A stretch of 64,000 bases of DNA from Salvia splendens. Its lineage: Eukaryota; Streptophyta; Magnoliopsida; Lamiales; Lamiaceae. The notes beneath the pieces were generated by a model. It ran no database searches. It worked only from the letters and a program-made list of their open reading frames with translations, and had not been told where the DNA came from. Position 1 is the stretch's first letter, and each line of letters opens with the position of its first letter. Position numbers and translations under genes: made by a program. This document shows, piece by piece, positions 49,833 through 62,637 of this stretch. The DNA is taken from positions 20,019,514-20,083,513 of the forward strand of contig NC_056050.1 of NCBI RefSeq assembly GCF_004379255.2. Direction: 5' to 3'.

Positions 49833-52800
49833 ATGGCCGAAACTAATGAGGCCATACCAGTGGCAACACTGCCACCTATTTTCTCCCAACTTCCTCCAAT
49901 TTCAGTCAAGCTCACTGATGGAAATTTCCTCATGTGGCAGCAACAGGTTGATGTTGCAGTGTATGGCTATGGCCTAGAATCATTCATCACTGGAGAAGAG
50001 GATCCACCACCACAGCTGATGGCAGGTCGTGATGAAGAGACCATGGTGCCTAATCCAGCATACATAAGCTGGCATAGACAAGATAGGAGAGTGGCTGGAT
50101 GACTTCTTTCTTCCTTATCAGAGAGTGCTCTTACCTTGGTGGTAGGACTGAGGTCAACAAGAGACATATGGAGTGCTCTGGAAACTAACTATACAAGCCA
50201 CTCCACAGCCAAAGTGATGCAATATAGACAACAAATGCATAACTTGAAGAAAGAGGGAATGTCAATGACTGATTTTCTCAGTAAAATGAGAACTTATTTT
50301 GATCTGCTGGGTTCCGTTGGTTGCAGGATTTCTGAGGCAGAGAAGGTTCTCCACATTCTAGGTGGCCTTGGACAAGATTATGATCCAGCGGTTTGTGCAA
50401 TCACCTCTAGAACAAATCCATGGAGCCTAGGTGACGTGAGTGCCTTCTTGCTCAGCTTTGAGTCAAGGATGGAGTCAACTAAAAACAACTCCACAAGCAC
50501 AGATGGATCTCAGCCCACCTTAAATCTGGTGCAACAACATCCTATCCAGAAGAAAGAGCCTCAGATCTTCAATAAAAGCAGATCTGAGCAAGTAAGTGGA
50601 AGAGGATTTGGAGGAAGATTCATAGGGGAGGCAGAGGTAGAAGAGGCCTTGGCAGAGGAAGCAACAAGATCATTTTTCAATTGTGTGAAAAGCCTGGACA
50701 TTCTGCAGCAAAATGTTGGCATCGATTTGAGCAGAATTATACTCCACCTCAAGTGCAATTCAGAGGAAGCTCAGCACTCCAACATAATTAAGGATCTTTC
50801 AATCCCTAAGCACATGTTCATTCTCTGTTGGGACTCCCTATGAATTTAGCTATGCCTCAAATGCTTCTTCAAGCTGGTATCCTGACTCTGGAGCAACACA
50901 TCATGTTTCTAATGATTTGAGCAACCTCAACTTGAGCAATGAGTATACTGGTGGTAAGAATCTATTGCTTGGAAATGGATCTGTTGTTGATATTAAAAAT
51001 ATTGGTGAAAGTGTTATTAAATCTCACTCAGCTAAATCTTCCAGAAAACTACACCTTAAGAGCCTTTTACATGTGCCTAGCATAACTAGAAATCTTTTGA
51101 GTGTTTCTAAATTTGCTCAAGACAATTCTGTCTTTTTTGAGTTTCATCCAAATTTTTGCCTTGTTAAGGACCTGAGCACCAAGGAAGTTGTCCTCAAGGG
51201 AACACTTGAAAGAGGCCTATATCATTTCTTAGTAGATCACTCTCCAATCAAGCGAGGCAAAGTCCCCATTTCCTATTCCAGTTCAGACATTCCAGCTGTT
51301 CACTCCTTGAGTCTGTCCAACTCTTCTTCCAGCAGCAGTTCTGATCATGTTTCTAGCTTAGATTTGTCTCTATGGCATAATAGACTAGGAAATCCTACTT
51401 TAGATATTGTCAAACTTGCTCTCAACAACTGTAATATACCTTTTAATGCAATGAAAGCTTTTGCACTTTGTTATCCTTGTTGTGTCTCTAAATCACATAA
51501 ACTGCCATATCATCAATCACTTTCTCAACACAATGCACCTCTTGATCTTGTGCATAGTGACCTTTGGGGACCCTCTCCTGTCAAGTCTAGAAATGGTTTT
51601 TCTTACTATGTTTCATTTATTAATCACTACTGTAGGTTCACTTGGATTTATCTTCTTAGGAACAAGAGTGATCTTGCTATAGTCTTCAGAGAGTTTAAAG
51701 CAATGAGTGAGAACCTTTTGAGATCAAAAATCAAAATTCTTCAGTCTGATTGGGGAGGTGAGTTTCAAGGGCTTGTTCCTTACCTAAGAGAGAGTGGGAT
51801 AATCCATCGAGTGTCTTGTCTATACACCCCGCAGCAAAATGGCCTTGCAGAGAGGAAGCATAGGCACATTGTAGACACTGGCTTGGCCTTGTTAGCTCAC
51901 TCATTCCTTCCTCAACGATTCTGGGATGACTCATTTGTAACTGCAGTACACTTGATCAATCTTATGCCATCCAGAGTGATCAACAATATCTCACCTCATG
52001 AAGCCCTCTTTCACACCAAGCCAGACTACACATCCCTGAAAGTCTTTGGTTGTTTGTGCTTTCCCCATACTAGGCCCTATAACAAGCATAAGCTTCATTT
52101 TAGGCCTGTTAAGGGAACTTTTCTTGGATATAGGCTATCTCGCAAAGGATATAAAGTACCGCTTCCAGATGGAAAGGTCATTGTGACTAGGGATGCCATA
52201 TTTGATGAGTCTGTGTTTCCATATCAATCTTCTTCTTCTTCTTCCTCCCAGATCAATGCAGTTCCTTCTTCTTCTTCTTCTTGTGATCATTGTCATTCAT
52301 TTCCTGTTATCACTCCTGCAATTTCCCCTCGCACTGAGAACGTTTCATCAGTTTCTCCACAGTCTGTGTCACACTCGGACAGTGATTCATCTCCACCAGG
52401 TTAGCCTAGTCCCATTCTTCAGCTGCATGACTCACCTGACTCTCACATATCTGAACCTCCTTCAACATCTGATCCAGCCCCATCATCCACTCAGCCTACA
52501 CACTCTATGACTACAAGGTCAAAATCTGGAATTTTTAGGCCTAAGATCTTCACTGTTTCTGCTTCACCTTCTCTTCCAAAATCTGCTCTTGAAGCTCTTC
52601 TAATTCCTAACTGGAAGATTGCCATGCTGAGTGAATTTAATGCACTTCTTAATAATAAAACATGGATTTTGACAACTCTTCCTTTGGGTAAGAATCTTAT
52701 AGGCTGTACTTGGGTGTTCAAAATTAAATTGCATCTTTCTGGAGCCATTGCCAGATATAAGGTTAGATTAGTTGCTCAGGGATTTCTCAGCAACCTGGGT

Positions 52801-54052
52801 TTGATTTCAATGAAACATTCAGTCCTGTTGTGAAGCCTACCACTATTAGAATCATACTCAGTCTGGCAGTGTCTCTTGGATGGGCTGTGACTCATCTTGA
52901 TGTCAACAATGCATTTTTAAATGGTGAGTTGAAAGAAGATATTTACATGAGACAACCACTTGGTTTTGAACAAGGTGGCCCTCATTTGGTGTGCAAGCTT
53001 AACAAGGCAATCTATGGCTTGAAGCAGGCATCAAAGAGCCTGGTTTTTCACAGTACATGCTACTCTGCTCAAGCTGGGATTTTCTCAATCTAAATCTGAT
53101 GCTTCTATGTTTATCAGACAGAAAGGGGATGACATAATCTATCTGCTCATCTATGTCGATGACATGCTTATTACTGGTTCCTCTCAGTCTTCAATCACTG
53201 CTGTCATTTCTCAGCTAAATTCCTCCTTTTCTTTAAAAGGTCTTGGGGAGGTGAGCTTGTTCCTTGGAGTTGAGGTTGTGAAGACTACTGATGGAGGTCT
53301 TCACTTGTTCCAATCTAACTACATCAAATATCTTCTAAAGAAAGCTAACATGGTGGATGCAAAAGGGTGTTCAACTCCAATGGTGTCTAGCTCAGAACTC
53401 AGCAAACATTCTGGAATTCCAGTCTCAGATCCCAAATTCTATAGAAGCATTGTGGAGCCTTGCAATATGCTGCCATTACCAGACCAGACATTAACTTGGC
53501 TGTGAACAAGGTCAGCCAATACCTGGCAGAACCATTGGACACACACTGGAAGACTGTGAAGAGGATTCTGAGGTATCTCTCAGGGACTCTGGACGATGGA
53601 ATTCAAATAAGAAGAAGCACTGGAGAGATTTCAGCTTTCTCTGATTCAAACTGGGCTGCTGATTAGGATGATAGAAGATCCATAACAGGAGTATGTGCAT
53701 ATCATAGAAGAAATCTTGTTTCTTGGTGTGTTAAAAAGCAAACTGTTGTGGCTAGGTCCAGCACAGAGGCAGAATATAGGATTTTGGCTCAAGCAGCTTC
53801 GGAGGTGACTTGGCTGTCTTCTATGCTGGGTGAATTGAAGATTAAGAAGAAAAACAACCCAGTAATTTTGGTAGACAACATGAGTGCCATAGCACTAGCT
53901 TCAAATCCAGTCATGCATGCTAGAACCAAGCATATTGAGATTGATATGCATTTTGTTCGAGATAAGGTTTTGAGCAAAGTACTGGAACTCAGACATGTGC
54001 CAACCATTGATCAGATTGCTGATATCTTTACCAAGCCTTTAACTGGGAGGAA
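49833..54052 (+). pseudogene. Ty1/copia gag-pol, multiply broken and 3'-truncated
   Basis: Gag starts at 49833 and is cut by TGA at 50100-50102, then continues (UBN2-type gag, MQYRQQMHNLKKEGMSM). A frameshift near 50625 precedes the zinc knuckle, whose first Cys is replaced by Phe (FQLCEKPGHSAAKC). Protease has PDSGATHHV near 50880. Integrase has a GAG-pre-integrase part (SLWHNRLGNP) and a catalytic core with D in HSDLWGP and QSDWGGEF and E in GLAERKHR. A stop at 52402 lies before reverse transcriptase. RT has LDVNNAFLNGEL and YVDDMLITG (about 53150), with frameshifts near 52790 and 53040. RNase H is broken near 53460 and by TAG at 53664-53666, and ends DIFTKPLTG. The order integrase before RT is diagnostic of copia. 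Confidence 0.9.
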
Positions 54053-54794
54053 GCCGCCGCAAGGTTAGTCCGCGACTACTTCTGCGATAACCCGGTGTGG
54101 GGAGATACCTACTTCCGTCGCCGTTTCCGCATGGGCAAATGGCTATTTTTCCACATCGCAAACACATTGGCGGCCCGGGAAGAGTTCTTCCAAGAAAGTT
54201 TCGACATTATCAAAGCCCCGGCTCGTACGTGGTTCATGGAGAGCATGCTCGACATCATGTATACGTGCATAATCTTGCACAACATGATTGTCCACGACGA
54301 AGGACCCGAGGCGGGAAATTGGTTCGACCCTGAAGCCCCCGGAAGCTCAACCGCAAGTAGTCCGCCTCGAAGTGGATTGATCGTTTTATACAAGAACGAT
54401 TGTCTATTTGGGCAAGGACACGTGACTCTACCGCCCACGCCTAACTCCAAGATGATCTAATGGGGCACATTTGAGCAAACTTTGGCGGAGGAAATTAAAT
54501 TATGTATTTTTAAAATTTTTAGGATTTTTAATTATGTTTTTAAATTTTTTTTGAATTTTATGTTGTAATGTTATTGTATTTTTAATGAAGTGTGTTTTTT
54601 ATTAATTGAATATGTTGGAAAAAAATAAAAAAATGAAATTGAATGAATAGTAATTTAAGGGACGGATAAGTGACGGAGGGTTGCAGGTTCCGTCCCCTTA
54701 GTTAAAGGATGGAGTAAAAAAGTACAGTGGAGCCCGTGAATAGTAATTTAACTGACGGTTAAGGGAAGGTTTAGTGATAGCGTCGTGGATGGCC
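54053..54794 (+). mobile_element. Truncated, internally deleted PIF/Harbinger element
   Basis: It joins the copia RNase H directly at GGGAGGAAGCC. The transposase fragment covers RLVRDYFCDNPVWGDTYF to EEFFQES, then jumps to the C-terminal part (TWFMESMLDIMYTC, CIILHNMIV, GNWFDPEAPG). The catalytic core is therefore deleted. The right terminus AGCGTCGTGGATGGCC followed by TAA matches the Harbinger terminus at 1920 in inverted orientation. The left terminus is absent. Confidence 0.85.
54095..54460 (+). pseudogene. Harbinger transposase fragment, 121 codons
   Basis: One open frame spans the deletion, fusing an N-terminal and a C-terminal piece of the transposase. It ends at a TAA at 54458-54460 and lacks both catalytic Asp motifs seen in the 1.5-kb copy. 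It cannot act as a nuclease. Confidence 0.75.
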
Positions 54795-54797
54795 TAA

Positions 54798-56339
54798 TGA
54801 ACGTATGGTCTCGAAAAAATCGTCGTTTTCATATAGTGTATATCGAAACTGATCTCTTTGTTACTTATGTTTTAGAAGTTGGGCTCATAATTACGAATTG
54901 AAATTGTATGACCACGCAACATAAATATGTCTCGCCATTAATTGTTAGATATGATTGCTTTAGTATATAGAATCTCAGCGTCGCACGAATACATCATCTT
55001 GATATCAAAATTTTCAAGAGACACTTGACTTCGAATAGCCGGAATTGAATCCACAGTTTCTCATTCCAAATAGTCTAAATTTTGCAACTTAAATTGGGCC
55101 TCATGGACTTCCTCATATGTTATTATTGTGATTGATGTAGAAATCAATTAGAAGAATTAATTACTTATAATCATACCTATTGATGTGAGATGAATACTTC
55201 AATTCAATCCCATCAGCAATGAGTGACCTAAATTATAAACTAAATTAGTTCCAATTTCCAAAGGAAAAGACAGAGAGTAGAGAAAAATAATGCACGACCA
55301 AATCCTCATGAAACTCTTTCATAGTATCATTAACCCCTGCCTGGATTCAGGCCCTAAGTCTCCTCCACGTTATCATTTCCCTAATTTTAAGGGTCAGGCC
55401 ACAACTCCAATAATTTTGTAGGCCTCATCCAGACTCTAACTATTAAATTGCACTATTCACAACTAAAATCTATTTTACTCGTAAATGAGAAAACGTTGAG
55501 CAATTATAACAAGGAAAATTATTTCGGAAATTAAAAATTACAAACATAAAAATTTTAAATTAAAAAAATACATTAATAAATTCAACCCATTAAAATTGAA
55601 CAGATACTTATATATACATAAAATTGAACAAATAACTAAATACATAAAATTGATATAAAGCCCAGCCCATTAAATATATTAAACCTAAAATTTTCTCCTC
55701 TCTCTTCTTCCCTCATTTGTTCCCCTCTCTTTTTCATTTTCTTTCTCTACTTCCATTTCCGTCAACTACTCCTCTCCTCAACTCGAAAATACAACAAATA
55801 TTTTTCTCTACTTCCATTTCCGACTCTTCTCCTTAACTCGAAAATACAACAAATATTTTTATTTGGTGTGTCCAATTAACAATTTTTGACAAATGGTACT
55901 AATGGGCGTGAAGCTTCTCAAATCCATTAGTCAAAAAATGACTAGATTGACACACCAATTCATAATGTCAATTGATATGTCAAGACTAGATAATTTTTGT
56001 TCCATAAGTTTTAATTGTTCATAAAAATAAAAAAAAATCCAAAAAACATTAAAAAAAACTCAGCAAAATTTCAATTATTTAAAACAAAACTTTGTCCAAT
56101 AATCACATTCACTATTTCAATTATGAAAAAACATCCTTTTACTAAAATTGAGACCTTTCAATGAACTCTTGTATATGAAATGTCCCATTCAACTCTCGGT
56201 TAAGAAAATGAAATGTAGAATACGAAAGTTTTGAATCTTCACAAACGGGTCCGAGTCCAACCCGACAGACAACCCGGTCCCCGCCCCTTTTATCTTGTCA
56301 CAGACTTGCTCTCCAACACACTTTCAATTCAACCAGGTT
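54798..56339. repeat. Spacer with a 60-bp tandem duplication
   Basis: At about 55740-55862, TTCTCTACTTCCATTTCCG and AACTCGAAAATACAACAAAT recur as a tandem pair. Otherwise the sequence is AT-rich with no gene. Confidence 0.6.
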
Positions 56340-56363
56340 TTCTCTCTCTCTCTCTCTCTCTCT
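56340..56363. repeat. CT microsatellite in the leader of the trihelix-family gene
   Basis: About 12 CT repeats lie 115 bp upstream of the predicted start codon. CT tracts in 5' leaders are common in plants. Confidence 0.9.
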
Positions 56364-56476
56364 ACCCCTATCACCTCCTCTTTCATCTCCCTCCTAAAAA
56401 ATCCTCCCCATCACTCTAGGGTTTCTGCAAATCTCACCTCCATACCAACTCAAACTCTCCCACCACAAAACAAACG

Positions 56477-58582
56477 ATGCATTCGGGTTTCGAAACCCCC
56501 GGCATCCACCACCAGCCGCAACCCGAGAACCCGCTTCTACTCTCCATGAACCCGACCCACATCCTCGACCAAATCTACTCCCTTCCCACAACTCAACAAC
56601 ACCACTTCGCCGGCGGCTACTTCCCCCTCAACTTCAAACTCGGCCTCAACGGCAGAGGAGATGCTCATTTGCTTCGTGGGAGTGAGCAATACCAACTGCC
56701 CGACGCCCGACAATCTTCCCTCGGAATGCTCCACTCACAATTTTGGTACACTAAATTCAAATTTAATTTATTTTGTGTACGTCACATTAAATTCCAAACC
56801 CCCCATTTCTCTTCAGGAAAATTGAGTGTTCACATAATATAGCCCTCTCTTTCCCCTTACTTTATCTAGTAAAGCCATTTTAATTTCATGTACTACTAAC
56901 TACACATTATAGTACATAATTACATTTACATTTATACTGTTCTTTTTTTTATTTTTTTATAAATATGTGTGCATTAATAAATTTGTGTGTAGGGAACCCC
57001 TTCCAGCGCAAGTATCGAATGAAAACAGTGAATTGAGGCAGGGAGAAGCTCTAACGGCCTGTTTGGACGCCAAAAGTAGATTACGCTTCAGCGAACTCGA
57101 AGCCACATACAAACAGTGGCGGATCCAGGAATTTATATTCGGGGGTGCGAGTCATATGATAAATCATTATATAACATACCAAAAATAAAAACTAATACTA
57201 AAAGCAATATATTTTGAAATATACAAATTTTAGAGTCATACATTTCAAAATACAAAAATAAACTACATTATATCTAATTTATTTTTCGACGAGTCTTCAT
57301 TTCTTCAAAACGATTCACTATTGATTCAAACTCCACGAACACGCCCTTCTTGAAAGAGAATATTGATTCAATTAGTCTTAAGAACATACATAAGGTGCAT
57401 CCTATGTTTGAGGTTTGATCAAGATAACTTCATTCCATCAAAACTTATGACTCTCTATTTTTAAAGAGACTTTAGAAGTAAAAGACATCTATTGGGAGAG
57501 AACTCATTAAGCTATTAGGTTTCTATCTTTAAGAAATTAATTAAAAGAGTAAAATAGTTAAAGCTAGAGAGGTTCAACTAGGAATAAAATAATAAATCAT
57601 AAGATCAATTATTTAATCACCCCAAACAACTTAATTAACAAACAAACCATAACTCTTCTATCCAACAAATAGAAAAAAAGTCCATTCCTCACTTAGAGTC
57701 CAATACTTTAATTAATGAGAGGTCAAACTTCTCCTTTCTCTTCTAAACAAATCGGCCCACATAAAAAATAGTCCAACAATTTAAGAAATAAAAACTAGCC
57801 CAAAAGGAGGCCCTTCTTGAGTTGAGCCCTAGTTCTACCAACTAAAACAAAAATCAGATTTTTGAAAAAAAAAGAACGCCTCTTCTTCCTAACTCTCTCA
57901 AGCCTCTTTCCACCTCTCTCTCTCGTCACTCTTCGCGGCCGGCTATAGCGTCGCCGGCGAGCGACGCCGGTCGTGCTCTACCTCCTCTCGGTTCTCATCT
58001 TTCTCCCTCTCCCCCATCAAAATCACAGCTCACTTCCTAATACTACTAAAAAAAAAATTTTGGGGGTACACTCGTACCCCCATTGTTCCTGCTCCCTCCG
58101 CCACTGCATACAAACGTGACACCACCCAAACAGCGCCTAACTCAACACCACCACCCCTGCCCGGGCTGCCCGCGTTCAACGAAGAGGAATCTTCTAGAAC
58201 CTTGAAGGAAACGAAGAAGACGAAGAGGAGGAGGAAAAAAACGGCCGATCCGGTGGTAATCAGCCCGATGGCGGAATTCTTCGAGAGTCTGGTGAAGCAG
58301 GTGGTGGATCACCAGGAGAATCTGCAGAAGAAGTTCACGGAGGTGATCGATCGGCTGAGCGAGGAGAGGAGGGCAAGAGAGGACGCGTGGAGGAGTCAGG
58401 AGGTGGCACATTTCGAGCGCGAGGCGGCGGCGAGGACTCACGAGAAGGCGATGGAGAAGAGCCGAGAGGCGATGATCGTTTCGTATCTGGAGAGGATCAC
58501 CGGCCAGAGGATCGATCTGCCGTCGTACGGCTCGAATTGCGCCGGAGAGGATGAGATCCGGCGAGATCTGGATCGGAATTGA
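56477..58582 (+). pseudogene. Trihelix (GT-2-like) family gene, exon 2 split by a hAT element, DNA-binding domain missing
   Basis: Exon 1 is 56477-56745 and exon 2 starts at 56993, phase consistent (TGG codon across the intron). Exon 2 is interrupted at 57114 by a 993-bp hAT element. Without the element and one 8-bp duplicate, the frame runs cleanly to 58582 and would give 285 aa. With it, the frame stops at 57186-57188. The C-terminal 120 residues hold the conserved helical region of GT-2-like trihelix factors, with KTKRRRKK, then MAEFFESLVKQVVDHQENLQ and SYLERITGQRIDL. The trihelix domain that normally follows is absent: the frame ends 18 residues later, and no trihelix sequence was found in the next 4 kb. 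Closest type from memory is Arabidopsis At5g47660. Likely a pseudogene or a regulator that acts without DNA binding. Confidence 0.65.
57114..58106. mobile_element. hAT-type element, 993 bp, in an exon
   Basis: Ends CAGTGGCGGATCCAGGA and GCTCCCTCCGCCACTG share an inverted CAGTGGCGGA. An exact 8-bp target duplication CATACAAA flanks the insertion (57106-57113, 58107-58114). The interior is AT-rich on the left and GC-richer near 57880-57990, with no transposase frame. It is therefore non-autonomous. Confidence 0.88.
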
Positions 58583-61500
58583 GGAAATGGTTTGAGCTGG
58601 TAAAAATTGAAATGCGCCTTTTTTTGAGCTTGAAATGCAGGAGAAAAAATGGTGTTTGGATTTTGCTAGTTAGAAATTTAGGTGAAGATGGGAACTGAGA
58701 AAATTTAACTTTATTTGAGTAGTATATATATAGAGAATTCAAGAACTGCAAGAGAGAATCAGCTAGCATGATCACTATGTTTCTTCTTCTCAGAGAGAAT
58801 TAGGGTTTATGTTTGGTTCATTATTTTGATTAAAATATTGCCCTAATTAATTTCCTTTCCACATTGTTTTTTGGGAGTCTATTGCACGTTCGGATTGAAA
58901 ACGAAAGAATGATATATGTATTTATATAAGTAATTAATATTATATATTTTTCAACCAATCATTTATTCGGCACTAACATAGCTTCGTGACTTACTTATGT
59001 GACACTATCGAATGTCATCCAAAACAATGTCACATTTAAGAGAACGAAGAGTTGAATATTTTTATTTGTTGAATTCAGATCATATTTAAACCAAAATCTT
59101 AATTGTGTACAAAATCAGAACAAATTGTAATTTATAGGCAAGTTTTAAAACGGTGTATAAAACTAGAATTTGGAGAAAATTTAAGAATTTAAGGACAATT
59201 ATACTACATCCATTTGCAATATTATACAGATCTAATATAGTAAAACACAATATAAATCGACAATTTCATGCTCATAATTACACTTCAATCTGAAATTTAT
59301 CATCAATATTAACGTTACGTGTGAAAATATGATTATTCTACAAAGCATGAAAGTGGAAAGTATGGTGAGAAGAAGTGAGCAATAAATGAAAGTGGCAATA
59401 CTTTTTCCGGCGTGACGTGGTGGTGGGGATGCGGCGGCGGGCCCGGCGGCGCGGAATTTAAAGAAAAAAGGTTCTTCAACTTTATGAGAGTTTTACGTTT
59501 TATTTCTGAAAGTGATAGGGATTGTCGACCATTGCAGCAGGATGCACACGCATACAGACATCTCTCATTAATTCTCTTCTTCTCCACCTCTTCACTTTAA
59601 TTGCCGTTTTTTTTTGTTCTTTTTTTCTAAATCATTTTAATGAACTAGCTAGATTCCTAAAGAAATGAGAATTAAATCGGTTAGATAGTACTACATGTTT
59701 TTAATTTATATTCTAGTAATGATGATGTGATACAAATTGATGCTACTATATATCTTGCGCAAAATAAATTAACTTTTTTCATAGTTAATTAATTTTAAAA
59801 AATCGATTTGGCTGAGTTCATATTAGTTTTTCATATTTTGCGTACATTAAACTATGTGCAATTTTTTTTAAAAATAATCTATTTGGCTGAGTTCATATTT
59901 AGTTTTACTTTCGTTTTGTGTTAGTTGAGTCGTATTGTTATTTGAGACGTTTCAATTTAATTGAATTATTTTTATTTTTAGAAAAAACTAACATATTCAA
60001 TCACTTTTATTATAGTATTATCTTTAATAATTATTCCGATCTTTCAATTAGTTTCTCTCTTCTACTTTATTTTTTCACTTATCTACTTTATTGATTTCGA
60101 TTTCGCGGCTTTATGTTTGTTGTAGACTTGTGGTAGATGATTTTCGATAATTGATTTTTGACTTTGGGAGATGAATTTTAATTTCTATTTCGATTTTGGA
60201 AGATGATTTCCGATTTTGTGAGATGAATTTCGATCTCAATTTCGATTTTGGGAGATAGAATTTTCGAATTTGGACGGTGAATTTTAATATCCTACTATTT
60301 GATTTCAGTTTCTGATTCCAGATTTTCAATTTTGATTTCGATTTGGTTGGCTTGCATTTTCTCTCTTTTAAATTGGAAGATGAATTTACACAATGTCATA
60401 GCTGCTTGAATTGCTCTATATGGTGTTTGCATATGAATGTGCATATCAATTCCGTTACTTGTATTTTGAATTGTTATCGCAGAATGAAAATTGTAAATAT
60501 GCACATGAATTGATTTCACTACTTGAATGTGATGAAAATTGCTAATAATATTATCGCTACTTGCATTGTTCCAGTTTGCACACTGATGTTGTGTTAAATG
60601 AAATTCGAATAAATTTGTGGTGAAATTTGGAGTAAAAAAATTTATTAATTTTTTGAATTTCTCTTTTTACTTAAAACATCCAATTATATTTTATTTTTCT
60701 ACCGAACAACAATTTTTGAAATTCCCCATCTAAAAATTGAGACATCTCTGCCGATTTTCAGTATTGGGCTCGTTGCTCTAAAGTCTCAATATAACTGAGT
60801 GGACTGAATATTTGTTGGCCCTTTGAATTCTTGTTTCCAAAACAATGTGACAAAATCGAAATGCATGATACAACACATTTTAGAACAATTATTTTATATA
60901 ATTTTGAAAAAATAAATTCTCAAATAATTTAAACATCAATACATTAATCAAACCAAACAGTAAATTAATCTATACTTTCTTCGATCTAGCTATTTTATCA
61001 TACAAAGTAAATCCAATTAATTTAATCGAGTAATTTGTTTGGGCTATCTATATATTCTATCATACAAAATAAATCCCATTAATTAATCGAGTTTTTGTTT
61101 GGGCGGTCATTACAACAATCAACAAACTTATTTTATAAGGATATGAAATTAGTTTGTGTTGTAAAATTACAGCAAAATAGTCAAAATTGAGAGTGCAATT
61201 AAAGAGAAATACAACTGTCTACTGAGCCTTTATCTTTTACTTTTGTGAGACACTTTTGTTTATGCCACTTAATTTTAGTTGGATGTCAAAACTGATGATG
61301 CTTTTAAAAGCGCAAATAATTATTTAGAAACACAAATAAGTGTCTTTAAATAAATTTTTTGTAATGTGCATATTTATTTTAAGTAAATATATTTGTTGCA
61401 GGCTGCCTGAATACCAATAGGTTATGTGATCATAGAATTTAAAAAACAATAGAATAAAAGAGAATGGTCATTTCTACTCTTGTGTTGATTTAGCATTGCA

Positions 61501-62494
61501 ATTAGTGGATTTCATCAATGTATGTAAGATTTGAATGTGAAATGGGATACCAAATTATGGAAGAGGTCTGAAGTCAGAGATTAATTTACAACAACAAAAA
61601 GATGGGCGCCTAATTCCAATACAATACAATACAATAGGGGTCAAATCCACAGCTTTCCCTCATTGGAATCAAAGAAAAAGAATAGGAGTATTTGAAAGAT
61701 AAATTGGTAAATCAAAGAAAAAGAATAGGAGTATTTGAAAGATAAATTTGTGTAGTTTATACATGAGGATGAGGATTTCCTAATTGTTCTAAGATAGTAA
61801 CAAATTCAAACAATCACGTGTATGCATATGGATCTACCACCCGTCGCCAATCTCCAATGCAATAAAATCACATTAATTTAATATTTCAAGGTGTATGCGT
61901 CATCAATATCTTCACCTATGCGTCGAACAACATATAATCCATTGTGCATGACGTGTTGACAGAGGCGGAGCCAGTAACTTGCGCGAGGTATCAATTTTTG
62001 AAGTATTGATAAGGGGTATTTAAAGAAGAATTTTAAAAATTTTTTGTAAACATGGAAAAAGTAACATGAATATAAATTTTTTGAAGTAAAGGTCAAAACT
62101 AGTCCTGAACATATGTCAATTTTACGATTTTGGTCATATATTTTATCTTTTGAATTTTGGCATCCTGAACATTTCAACTCTGATCACAATTGATCCTACA
62201 CTAACATTTCCGTCAATTTTTAAACGGTTTTAACCCGATTTTGTCCGATTTTTAAACGGTTTTAGTCCAAATGGGACAGTTAAAACGAGTACTATGAGCT
62301 CATAACAATCGAAGGTATATTTGAAAATTTTAATTATTTAACTTTGGTTAGAATTTTAATTTCACAACTTTTAAAATTAAATAAAGTCTGTATTTTTAAT
62401 TAAATTAGTAATTTAAAAATGATATTTATAAATAGAGAAAGAAAGAATTTAATGGCTCTAATCCCAACATAGCATTTCCCTATCCTATTTATTC
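58583..62494. repeat. Long spacer with local tandem repeats
   Basis: No gene is supported. A GC-rich patch lies at 59405-59455. Local duplications occur at about 59800-59910 (TTTGGCTGAGTTCATATT, twice), 60985-61104 (ATCATACAAA with TTTGTTTGGGC, twice) and 61668-61748 (a 43-bp unit starting ATCAAAGAAAAAGAATAGG, twice). At 60130-60270 a short-period array of TTTCGATTTTGGGAGATGA variants is visible. Confidence 0.6.
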
Positions 62495-62637
62495 TTGGAA
62501 TTGGAGTATTTGCCTGGCGTTACATTTCCATTTTATTTTATCACAGTTATCATCACTTCATTTCATCCCAAACCGAAACGGCGCCGTCTTGATTTCCCTT
62601 TCTGGAAACACTGGATATCTCTGCAGAAGAGGGGAGG

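Noticed and set aside
55865..55955. Small inverted repeat GGTGTGTC...GACACACC
   Set aside because: Could be a tiny MITE, but termini diverge after nine bases and no target duplication is clear.
56477..58582. Identification as PETAL LOSS or GTL1
   Set aside because: Those proteins have one or two trihelix domains and a different N-terminus; only the central helical region is shared, so no gene symbol was given.
59333..59600. Overlapping short frames in a GC-rich patch
   Set aside because: The patch is only about 50 bp of GC-rich sequence and neither strand gives a recognisable protein.
61955..62040. Possible hAT end (CAGAGGCGGAGCCAG)
   Set aside because: It resembles the end of the 57.1-kb element, but no partner end or 8-bp duplication was found.
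62090..62330. Plant repeat beginning GGTCAAAACTAGTCCTGAAC
   Set aside because: Feels like a common dispersed repeat, but ends and target duplication could not be defined.
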